Source of the DNA: Desulfobulbus sp.
GTDB lineage: Bacteria > Desulfobacterota > Desulfobulbia > Desulfobulbales > Desulfobulbaceae
Reading direction: 5' to 3'
NCBI GenBank assembly: GCA_028684915.1
Contig: JAQUEZ010000370.1
Coordinates: 1-5,047, forward strand
DNA length: 5,047 nucleotides
In this document: piece by piece, positions 1 to 4,957 of the stretch
How positions within the stretch are numbered: the stretch's first letter is position 1
Layout: each line of letters begins with the position of its first letter
Program-made: the position numbers and the translations under genes
The notes under the pieces: generated by a model
Told to the model about the DNA's origin: nothing
Seen by the model: only the letters and a program-made list of their open reading frames with translations
Databases searched by the model: none

Positions 1-43
1 TTCTCTGTGCGTCCTCGGTACGTTGTGACCGCATAAAATTTGT

Positions 44-120
44 GCGCTAGTAGCTCAGTTGGATAGAGCAACGGCCTTCTAAGCCGTGGGCCGCAGGTTC
101 GAATCCTGCCTGGCGCACCA
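44..120 (+). tRNA. tRNA-Arg (anticodon TCT)
   Basis: A complete cloverleaf of 77 nt can be folded. The acceptor stem pairs GCGCTAG (44-50) with CTGGCGC (110-116), with one G-T pair. The anticodon stem pairs ACGGC with GCCGT around the loop CTTCTAA, placing anticodon TCT at 78-80, which reads AGA arginine codons. The T arm is GCAGG-TTCGAAT-CCTGC. The discriminator A and an encoded CCA end (118-120) are present. A factor-independent terminator follows 9 nt later. The gene is intact, so any element integrated here would have restored the 3' end of the tRNA. I see no convincing promoter in the 43 bases upstream, so it may be co-transcribed with something outside the window. Confidence 0.97.
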
Positions 121-128
121 GCAAATAC

Positions 129-164
129 AGCCACTTAGCAAGCTTTAGCTAAGTGGCTTTTTTT
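129..164 (+). terminator. Rho-independent terminator of tRNA-Arg
   Basis: A perfect 11-bp stem pairs AGCCACTTAGC (129-139) with GCTAAGTGGCT (148-158) across an 8-nt loop. It is followed directly by a run of T to position 164. It lies just after the tRNA CCA end and ends that transcript. Confidence 0.92.
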
Positions 165-167
165 GTT

Positions 168-187
168 TTGTGCCCCTATTGTGCCCT
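168..187 (+). repeat. Paired TTGTGCCC direct repeats next to the tRNA
   Basis: TTGTGCCC occurs at 168-175 and again at 179-186, one helical turn (11 bp) apart. The core GTGCCC appears inverted as GGGCAC at 248-253. Short phased repeats beside a tRNA gene resemble arm-type or accessory sites for a tyrosine integrase. No integrase gene is visible in the window, so this role is inference only. Confidence 0.35.
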
Positions 188-673
188 GATGACTAAATTT
201 TAATAAAAAGCTCATCTCACAAGTCGGTGCAAAACTATTTAAGAGTTGGGCACTATTGACCTAGCAAGCAATCCAATGATTCATAACACCGGCAGCCGTA
301 AATCCCTTAACTTGATCCAGGCCAGAGGCAAGGGCGATTTTTTTGCCGTCCCTTCGCCATCGCCACTTTCAGGCCCGTCATATTGGCTTGTCAAAATAGC
401 TTAGCGCCCCGCGGGCTTGGCCTTGAGAAACCAAGCCGTGCATGACACCTAAAATCCAAAAGCGCGCGGTTTAAGCATGCGAACTATATCCTTGGGAAAT
501 AGGCAACATGTTTAATCGATCGTAACTTATTGGTATCAGGTTAAATATTGATCGATTGACCTGGCTATCTTGCATCGATTTTTGTGAAGAACCGAAAAAA
601 ATAATCTTCCGCTATGTGAATAGGACTTTATTGCTAGAGGTGAACAGGAAGCGAGGCGGGACAGGGGGGTGAT
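187..673. other. Gene-poor island edge without an intact gene
   Basis: I found no intact gene in these roughly 490 bases. On the minus strand a 37-codon open stretch without a start (about 279-392, ending in TGA) reads like coding sequence, with residues such as SPLPLAWIKLRDLRLPVL. It may be a gene remnant, but I do not recognise it. A perfect 7-bp inverted repeat GGCTTGG/CCAAGCC lies at 414-437 without a T-run, so it is not a clear terminator. Three ATCGAT palindromes cluster at 515-579. No integrase or excisionase fragment could be recognised. Confidence 0.5.
514..579. repeat. Cluster of three ATCGAT palindromes
   Basis: ATCGAT occurs at 515-520, 551-556 and 574-579. The first two are arranged as an 8-bp inverted repeat, AATCGATC (514-521) and GATCGATT (550-557). 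About one ATCGAT is expected by chance in the whole window, so three in 65 bp is a local excess. This could be an operator or recombination-protein binding region, but the function is unknown. Confidence 0.35.
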
Positions 674-817
674 GTGGCAAAAACAGAACTTCGTAAAATA
701 TTCGATCAAGTTGACCGCACTATTTAGAATTTCAAATTTCCGACAGAGGCTAAAGAGGTGTGGAAAAACGGGAAAGGCGGAGGAAGTTTCCCCGCCCCCA
801 AAAAAATCAAATTGTAA
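674..817 (+). pseudogene. Possible small gene of 47 codons split by an amber codon
   Basis: A GTG start (674-676) lies 4 nt after the purine-rich AGGGGGG run (663-669), a plausible ribosome binding site. The frame reads MAKTELRKIFDQVDRTI, then TAG (725-727), then continues NFKFPTEAKEVW and ends in SFPAPKKIKL before TAA (815-817). Both halves have coding-like composition in the same frame, and an upstream TGA at 641-643 limits the start. Its stop overlaps the convergent SecB-like gene by 11 bp (807-817). I do not recognise the family. It could be a small gene killed by one nonsense mutation, a 17-aa peptide, or chance. The longer overlapping frame from 669 has basic, low-complexity composition and was not preferred. 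Confidence 0.35.
763..796 (-). terminator. Likely terminator of the toxin-antitoxin-chaperone operon
   Basis: Read on the minus strand, GGCGGGGA (789-796) can pair with TCCTCCGCC (776-784), giving 8 pairs with one bulged T and loop AACT. T-rich sequence follows (TTT, then TTTTT at 763-767). It begins 10 bp past the stop codon of the SecB-like gene. The T-run is interrupted by CCCG, so termination may be weak. Confidence 0.45.
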
Positions 818-1235
818 GAGTGGGAACCTGAATGAGCGGGAGAATCATTTGCGGAAGCCCGCATCTGGTCGTCAGCGCGCACCAGTGTTCACGTACAAAA
901 GGGTACAAAATCATAGGAGCATTTCTAGTAGCCCATGATTCGATATTACCTTCATCGAACTGATCTGTATCAACCGTAAATGAACCAACGATCTCAATTC
1001 TCATCGAAATGGGGAAATCGTTATTTTCATCCATGCCTAACATTAAGCGCAAGCCAACATTAATGGTCCTATCTTCTTTATTGAAGTCACCATGCGCTGA
1101 ATCCAATTGAACCTGATCCCCGCAGGCAGTTACAACTGTATCGTCTACAGGACCATTAATGCAAATAAAAAGCTCTCTAGTGCTAACAGCTTGAAGCTGT
1201 ATCGCATGAAGAGCTTTAAAAAGATTTTCTGCCAT
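807..1235 (-). CDS. SecB-like chaperone of a toxin-antitoxin-chaperone system
   Basis: This 142-aa protein belongs to the SecB family. The diagnostic part is the C-terminal half: RIEIVGSFTV (79-88), then NAPMILYPFVRE (105-116), LTTRCGLPQMIL (121-132) and a following Pro. These align with the SecB motifs around NILFPYARE and SRGTFP. Housekeeping SecB is a tetrameric cytosolic chaperone for preproteins. This copy lacks the acidic C-terminal tail of proteobacterial SecB and ends soon after the core. It is the third gene of a toxin-antitoxin operon, so a dedicated antitoxin chaperone is the more likely role, as in Mycobacterium tuberculosis Rv1957 and the CmdC protein of CmdTAC. The ATG lies 11 nt after the antitoxin stop and has no Shine-Dalgarno sequence, which suggests translational coupling. 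The family call is firm; the role is inferred from context. Confidence 0.88.
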   Translation of the reverse strand: MAENLFKALHAIQLQAVSTRELFICINGPVDDTVVTACGDQVQLDSAHGDFNKEDRTINVGLRLMLGMDENNDFPISMRIEIVGSFTVDTDQFDEGNIESWATRNAPMILYPFVREHWCALTTRCGLPQMILPLIQVPTLTI

Positions 1236-1246
1236 AATAATTTTAA

Positions 1247-1603
1247 CTATGCAGCAGCTTGAAACTTAAAATAATCATCGCTAGTAGAGACGACCCTTTC
1301 ATAATCCACTGACACATCTTTTTTGCAGAAAGATTTTCCATCTTTAAACAATGACCCGCTCTGTACATCCAGAGCACCGCAAAAGCCTTGTTTATCAACA
1401 GAAACCTTTTTCCAGGTTACGCAGCAATCTTTAAAAGATAAAGATTCTGAACAATGTGCATTCCATGCATGATAAAGTGAACGGGCTCGGTCGCTACCAA
1501 TTGCCTTGTTGAGTTCCTGTCTAAACTCTTGTTTAGACATAGCTCCAATTTCTTTGACAACGGATTTGATAGCTTCACGGAGCCTTGAATTAATAGTGCT
1601 CAT
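1247..1603 (-). CDS. Putative antitoxin of a TAC system (CmdA-like position)
   Basis: This 118-aa protein lies between the toxin and the chaperone gene, 20 nt after the toxin stop. It has the best ribosome binding site of the operon: GGAGG at 1609-1613, 5 nt before the ATG, embedded in GGGGAGGAG. Residues 1-45 look helical and charged. Residues 46-100 carry five cysteines (51, 60, 61, 75, 93). The C-terminus, YERVVSTSDDYFKFQAAA (101-118), is short, aromatic and apparently flexible. TAC antitoxins characteristically have a C-terminal chaperone-addiction segment that is bound by the SecB-like partner and otherwise makes the antitoxin unstable. This tail is the natural candidate. I recognise no DNA-binding domain or antitoxin family by sequence, so the call rests on gene order and size. 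Confidence 0.7.
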   Translation of the reverse strand: MSTINSRLREAIKSVVKEIGAMSKQEFRQELNKAIGSDRARSLYHAWNAHCSESLSFKDCCVTWKKVSVDKQGFCGALDVQSGSLFKDGKSFCKKDVSVDYERVVSTSDDYFKFQAAA

Positions 1604-1606
1604 ATG

Positions 1607-1615
1607 CTCCTCCCC
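1607..1615 (-). promoter_or_regulatory. Strong ribosome binding site of the antitoxin gene
   Basis: GGGGAGGAG read on the minus strand, with its core GGAGG 5 nt from the ATG at 1603. It is much stronger than the sites before the toxin and chaperone genes. This would favour an excess of antitoxin over toxin from one transcript. Confidence 0.75.
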
Positions 1616-1623
1616 TTGATAAA

Positions 1624-2166
1624 CTACTCAGAACAGTTACTTATATCCAACAATTCTATACAATTTGGATCTCTAACGATATAACAATGCGGTGGCCCTA
1701 ATATCCTCTCAGGGTATTTTGGGAAATAGGTGCTTCCTGCCGTATTGACTGCACTTTCGTGGACTTTGAACTCTTTCCCAAGTTTTTTTTCCAACTGAGA
1801 AAGAAACATGTCATAGAATCCAGAGATTTCCTCATCTTTGGCTGAGGAATCAAGGTCATTCTTTAAACAAAGGTCCGCAATTTCATTCTTTAAAAACTTA
1901 TCTTCCAGGTCAATAAACTCATCTTCCTGGACTTGCAACTGAACAGATATTACCGAACAAGTCTTATCTGTATCATCTTTAAATATTTTTTTTGTTAATC
2001 CAAAGTTCCACCAACTTTTTGCCAAATATTCAGCGTAAGCTCCTTCGCACCAGAAATAAGCACCTGTCCCGCGCCTTCCGCCTTCCATCCTGAATCCGGT
2101 GGCTTGAATGCTATCGGCACGGCTTTTAGTAGTTCCATGGCTACCTTCCAAGACAATTACGCCCAT
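1624..2166 (-). CDS. Putative ADP-ribosyltransferase toxin (CmdT-like)
   Basis: This 180-aa protein is the first gene of the operon. Its N-terminal half fits the PARP-like ADP-ribosyltransferase fold: a strand ending in SHGTT (9-13, His10), then SRADSIQATGF (15-25), then GRRGTGAYFW (30-39) and AYAEYLAKSW (43-52). The family pattern is H-G-T, a helix with 'sI...GF', and 'G.G.YF....A..YA', with His and Tyr contacting NAD+. The third catalytic position (Glu or similar) cannot be assigned by eye; the later strand CYIVRDPNCIELL (161-173) is one candidate region. The middle section (80-135) is acidic and likely an insertion. With the antitoxin and SecB-like genes downstream this matches CmdTAC, where CmdT ADP-ribosylates mRNA and halts translation during phage infection. 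The ATG has no clear Shine-Dalgarno sequence, consistent with low toxin output. The substrate here is unknown. Confidence 0.72.
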   Translation of the reverse strand: MGVIVLEGSHGTTKSRADSIQATGFRMEGGRRGTGAYFWCEGAYAEYLAKSWWNFGLTKKIFKDDTDKTCSVISVQLQVQEDEFIDLEDKFLKNEIADLCLKNDLDSSAKDEEISGFYDMFLSQLEKKLGKEFKVHESAVNTAGSTYFPKYPERILGPPHCYIVRDPNCIELLDISNCSE

Positions 2167-2168
2167 AA

Positions 2169-2309
2169 AAGATAATCATTGGTGCTAGTTGGATCCCCGG
2201 AGAAAGGCTTAAAAAGCAAGAGGACAAGATATCGGAAGAAGATGAATGGCTGTTCAGTACACTATGGTGGCCATTATTAGTAAATCCAGCACAATTTGTA
2301 AACCGCTAA
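2169..2309 (+). pseudogene. Possible C-terminal gene remnant upstream of the TAC operon
   Basis: A 46-codon open stretch without a usable start runs from just after an in-frame TAA (2166-2168) to TAA at 2307-2309. Its translation is coding-like, for example GASWIPGERLKKQED and DEWLFSTLWWPLLVNPAQFV, with acidic and tryptophan-rich parts. I do not recognise it. It could be the tail of a gene cut when the TAC cassette arrived, or chance. It overlaps the proposed TAC promoter on the opposite strand. Confidence 0.28.
2273..2302 (-). promoter_or_regulatory. Candidate promoter of the TAC operon
   Basis: On the minus strand TTTACA (2297-2302, 5/6 match to -35) and AATAAT (2273-2278, 5/6 match to -10) are separated by 18 bp. 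Transcription would start near 2266, giving a leader of about 100 nt before the toxin ATG. A short inverted repeat ATGG-TGG-CCAT (2264-2274) overlaps the downstream edge and might be an operator. Confidence 0.4.
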
Positions 2310-2490
2310 TCTTGCAATTTTTTTCCGAAATAGCGTACTTTTCAATATCTCGTACCATCCCCGCTAAACAACGCATTAGGCAATACCAGATCCTGGGGCC
2401 TTGCCATTAAAAAAAATATCTCGCATAAAACATTATATGCGGCAGTGTTTGCCGAATCAAGGGAGCCTCTCATTAAATAAAAACGGTTCC
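2310..2490. other. Spacer between the TAC promoter and the IS remnant
   Basis: No gene is visible. Two small adjacent hairpins are present: CGCATA/TATGCG (2422-2441) and GGCA/TGCC (2441-2453). Neither has a convincing T-run on either strand. The stretch 2461-2490, beginning GGGAGCCTCT, lies just beyond the transposase stop. It is where the terminal inverted repeat of the IS should be, but the other end is missing, so this cannot be confirmed. Confidence 0.35.
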
Positions 2491-2940
2491 TCAGCAGAAT
2501 CTGTGGGTACCCTTGGGGATCTGCAGGTCACCAATTACATGACATAAAGCTATTTTCAGCCCATCGTACGTGCGAAATCCATAAGATCGCTTGGTGATCA
2601 CTTTTGCCTTGTTGTTAAAGCCCTCCACACAGCCCAGGGCAATCGTATTTTTTGCACGAAACCAGTTGAGCGGGGAGGGGACGGTGAGCCCGCAACATTT
2701 TAGCGACCTTCTTCATCGGTTTGATTTTGGATCGCATGGTTCTTGTGCAACAGGCATCAAGGAACTTGCCAGCCCAAGTCGGGGAACTGTAACGCCAGAA
2801 TCGCTGAAAATCTTCCTTGAGCAAGTAGGCACGGACGGTTGTGAGGTTGCATGCGAGCAGATCCTTCAGTCTGTCCACCTGCTTTTCGGTCAGGTCGGGG
2901 GCGCACGAGAAGGTAAGGGAAAAGATCAAAGCCATCTGGG
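2491..2940 (-). mobile_element. ISL3-family transposase C-terminal remnant, frameshifted
   Basis: This is the last third of an ISL3 (IS204/IS1001/IS1096/IS1165) transposase. In one frame, from about 2896 to 2674, it reads DLTEKQVDRLKDLL, VRAYLLKEDFQRFW, SPTWAGKFLD and MKKVAKMLRAHRPL. A +1 shift in the C-rich run at 2671-2680 then moves the match to another frame. That frame reads LNWFRAKNTIALGCVEGFNN, SYGFRTYDGL and GTHRFC, and stops at TGA (2491-2493). The Glu in VEGFNN (2623-2625) corresponds to the catalytic Glu of the DDE triad. About 130 residues of a usual 400-430 remain; the N-terminal two thirds and the left end of the IS are gone. It cannot be active. The upper boundary lies somewhere between about 2896 and 2950. 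Confidence 0.9.
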
Positions 2941-3877
2941 GGTGTTCCCACTCGGGATGGTGCTCATCGTCGCATAGGGCCCTGATCAGGTCTACGGTAC
3001 TGATCCGTTCCACCTCCTTTATCTCAAAGATTTCTTTGATATCGGACAACAGTTCTACCCCGATGGCTTGCGCCGCGCTCTCGCAGCCGGACAGTTTGAT
3101 GGCGACCCTGGTTCCGATCTCCAGCCAGTGCCCGCCGGCAACCATGGCAATTGCCAACAGGGGGTCCCAATTGTCCTGAGCCCGGTCATTTAGGCCCGAT
3201 GGAAGAGGCGGGCGGGCCTGCCGAACCGTAACGGCGTAATCGTCAGCGAACCGGACGAGCTTTGCCCGTAGGTCGCTGAAGAAATTGGCCTCGGCGGAGC
3301 GGAGCCGGGCCGCCTCTTCATGGGGCAGTTTGCGCCGAAGCTCCAGGATAACCGAACGATCCATGATGGTTTCGGCAACATGGCCGATTCCGGCAATAGC
3401 CTTTGCTCCCCAGGTGTTGAACTTGGTGGGGGTGAAGTTGTCATCGACGGTACGAATGACATACGCTGCATCACGGGTGTGTCCGCTGTTGATGATCCCG
3501 CGCAATTCCTCGTTGTCTTTCAGGAAGGCGTCGGCCTCGTCAATCAACAGGGTTGGTTGCCACGCGTCGATGGCTCGGTACAGCGCCGCCGGGGAAATGC
3601 TGCTTGCCGTGATGGATCTGGCGGTAAGCCGCCCCAGTAGAAACAGCAGTTGCGATTTGCCGCACCGTTTTTCTGGGGCGGTGATGATAGCCAGGGGGGC
3701 GACCTGCACGACGTCCATGAACCAAGTCATGGCGGACCAAAGAGCCACGGCGTGGGCGACCTCGGTGGAACAGATAATGAACCGCTGGATGGTGGCTACA
3801 ATGTCGGTCAACAGTTGGCTCGGTTCAACGGGTTCAGGCCATGGTTCAGGTTCATCAAATGGCAGAATGCTTTCATT
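2615..3877 (-). pseudogene. DUF3631 ATPase/primase-like gene, 3' end replaced by IS remnant
   Basis: The frame continues directly from the 78-aa piece after a single TAA. It begins NESILPFDEPEPWPEPVEPS (3877-3818) and enters a DUF3631 domain, which occurs in phage and plasmid primase/helicase-like proteins. Numbering from the TTG at 3811, a Walker-A-like motif APEKRCGKS is at 45-53, Walker B TLLIDEAD at 87-94, and RDAAYVIR at 113-120. The family's region ISTVDLIRALCDDE lies near residues 271-284. Family resemblance ends there. From about residue 293-306 the chain becomes ISL3 transposase, and after residue 379 it is out-of-frame tail to TGA at 2615. There is no good ribosome binding site for the TTG start, and the conserved EPEPWPEP segment lies upstream of it. 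A broken gene is therefore more likely than a fresh start. It could still be made by readthrough or reinitiation. Confidence 0.78.
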
Positions 3878-4114
3878 TTAGCTCTTTCCTGCTTCCTTGA
3901 CGGCCCGGTCAAGGGCAGAGGCTCGAACACCCAGCGCCTCGGCAACAGCGCGCCGTTTCTGCTCGTATTCGAGGGATGACAACCCCGCCAGATAGCGAAT
4001 CATGGTGGCCGGGTCCGACTGCTCCGGATTATCGTCCGTGCAGTCTGCTGCATCGTCACCCGGTTTTGGCTTGCCGCCCAGGGCACGGCCTATCGTATCG
4101 ATAGCATTCATCAC
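3878..4114 (-). pseudogene. N-terminal piece of the DUF3631 protein, ended by an in-frame TAA
   Basis: This 78-aa piece starts with GTG (4112-4114), overlapping the upstream TGA as GTGA. An ATG at 4111 is an equally good start. AAGGGA (4120-4125) serves either one. The C-terminal part, LAGLSSLEYEQKRRAVAEAL (42-61) followed by GVRASALDRAV, matches the segment that in intact DUF3631 proteins precedes the EPEPWPEP linker and ATPase domain. The next codons after TAA (3878-3880) are in the same frame and encode exactly that linker. I infer that one nonsense change split a single gene. The alternative is a deliberately separate small protein, since the piece has its own ribosome binding site and good operon spacing. 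Confidence 0.65.
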
Positions 4115-4437
4115 GCGCTTCCCTTGCGCTGGTGGGCGTGATTAACAGTTGTCCCTATGTTGTCGCCAAGGGTATGGACAATTCCACCTAATTCTTTGAT
4201 GGCTGTTTGCAGCGCAAAGATAGTGGGTGGCGTAACGATTTCATGCATCTGGCAGTCACCGCACGGCGGCGTTGGCTCCTCTGTCAAGATAAGCTGCAGT
4301 TGAATGGCGGACATTATTTTTCCGATCTCGGCGACTGACGTTCCAATTTCTCGAATTCGGTTTGCGGCTTCCTCAATGTCCCTTTGTTCAGATACGCGAA
4401 GTATGGTTGGTGTTTTTGGCGGCTGCATTATGTTCAT
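4111..4437 (-). CDS. Hypothetical protein with CGDC motif (108 aa)
   Basis: I do not recognise the family. The start at 4437 is preferred because ATGA overlaps the stop of the upstream gene and AGGTGG (4445-4450) lies 7 nt before it. An ATG at 4473 would add 12 residues and a 40-nt overlap. Residues 17-50 (SEQRDIEEAANRIREIGTSV onward) and 73-100 look like amphipathic helices, possibly a helical hairpin. Between them is a proline-rich link carrying CGDC (59-62), a CxxC-type pair that could bind metal or form a disulfide. Its stop overlaps the DUF3631 N-terminal gene by 4 bp, so translation is probably coupled. A role in the same replication or maintenance module is inferred from position only. 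Confidence 0.7.
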   Translation of the reverse strand: MNIMQPPKTPTILRVSEQRDIEEAANRIREIGTSVAEIGKIMSAIQLQLILTEEPTPPCGDCQMHEIVTPPTIFALQTAIKELGGIVHTLGDNIGTTVNHAHQRKGSA

Positions 4438-4832
4438 TTCCGGACCACCTGTCCCGATTTCATGGGAACCCATTTTGCGACGTCACGGCTAAGTATGTGG
4501 CAGGCGTTAAGGCGATGTTCCAGTTCCTGCCATGTCGTGCTGAGATGTTCTCTATGGTCGTTAATTCTCCTCTGGATATCCTTGATCAGGTCTGTCGCTA
4601 CCGAAAGCGCCCAACCTACATGTTCCTCAGGAATGGTGAACTTGTCGGATGATGGGTCCTGGCAACCTGATATCAGGTGAATGATGGCATTCAGTTTGTC
4701 AAGGGGCTCTTCCGGTTCGCCATCCTCTGCCGGGTCAAATCCTAGATGTAGGTTGGATAACAGTTCGCTGGTGCTGATGATCGCTCTTTGTTGTTCCTGG
4801 CCTGCATGAGCTGCTGGTGTGTTTACGTTCAT
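4434..4832 (-). CDS. Hypothetical protein (132 aa), acidic N-terminus and helical C-terminus
   Basis: I do not recognise the family. GAGGTG (4838-4843) lies 5 nt before the ATG, a good ribosome binding site, and the ATG overlaps the stop of the 42-aa gene (ATGA). The first 45 residues are polar and acidic (GFDPAEDGEPEEPLD at 31-45). Residues 46-56 (KLNAIIHLISG) and 70-110 (EHVGWALSVATDLIKDIQRR onward) look helical, with Trp74 and Trp101. The C-terminus is basic (MKSGQVVRK). There is no signal peptide or membrane segment. It lies within the minus-strand operon leading to the DUF3631 gene, as accessory genes of phage- or plasmid-like replication regions often do. Confidence 0.75.
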   Translation of the reverse strand: MNVNTPAAHAGQEQQRAIISTSELLSNLHLGFDPAEDGEPEEPLDKLNAIIHLISGCQDPSSDKFTIPEEHVGWALSVATDLIKDIQRRINDHREHLSTTWQELEHRLNACHILSRDVAKWVPMKSGQVVRK

Positions 4833-4957
4833 TGCTGCACCTCATCTCCGCTCTTCTGAGCGTTGTGGCGGGTGGGTGCGACATGTGCAGCAGGGCCGCA
4901 CGCACGACGCAATAGGGACAGGTTTGATTGGTTGAGGATAGAATGAGGCGCAATCAT
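4829..4957 (-). CDS. Small ORF of 42 aa in the operon
   Basis: The ATG at 4955-4957 has GAGG (4966-4969) 8 nt upstream. Both ends fit the operon exactly: the ATG overlaps the TGA of the partial upstream gene (ATGA), and the TGA (4829-4831) overlaps the ATG of the 132-aa gene in the same way. The product is basic, beginning MIAPHSILNQSNLSLLRRAC and ending KSGDEVQQ. No family is recognised. The double 4-bp overlap and ribosome binding site are the reasons to call it. A competing frame with a TTG start at 4953 (CPYC motif) runs deep into the 132-aa gene and was not preferred. Confidence 0.6.
   Translation of the reverse strand: MIAPHSILNQSNLSLLRRACGPAAHVAPTRHNAQKSGDEVQQ

Noticed and set aside
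24..39. Possible promoter (TTGTGA and TAAAAT) before tRNA-Arg
   Set aside because: The -10-like box ends only 4 bp before the tRNA and the spacing to the -35-like box is far too short.
301..355. Hairpin-forming GGCAAGGG...CCCTTCGCC with an internal T-run
   Set aside because: Several mutually exclusive imperfect pairings exist and the T-run lies in the loop, so it is not a terminator I can support.
669..938. Plus-strand 89-aa open frame
   Set aside because: It is basic and low in complexity, runs antisense into the clear SecB-like gene, and a more coding-like frame exists from 674.
2344..2423. Direct repeat AATATCTCG at 2344-2352 and 2415-2423
   Set aside because: A 9-bp repeat is expected by chance at this scale, and neither copy has a special context.
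2591..2977. Plus-strand 128-aa open frame
   Set aside because: It is antisense to the ISL3 transposase remnant, which has strong family motifs on the minus strand.
3285..3881. Plus-strand 198-aa open frame
   Set aside because: It is antisense to the DUF3631 domain with its Walker motifs; serine- and arginine-rich composition is typical of a shadow of GC-rich coding DNA.
4438..4473. Upstream ATG extending the 108-aa protein to 120 aa
   Set aside because: It would overlap the preceding gene by 40 nt. The inner ATG has AGGTGG 7 nt upstream and an ATGA overlap.
4735..4953. Minus-strand 72-aa frame with a TTG start and a CPYC motif
   Set aside because: It overlaps nearly 100 bp of the 132-aa gene, has a weak start, and the 42-aa frame at 4829-4957 fits the operon junctions exactly.
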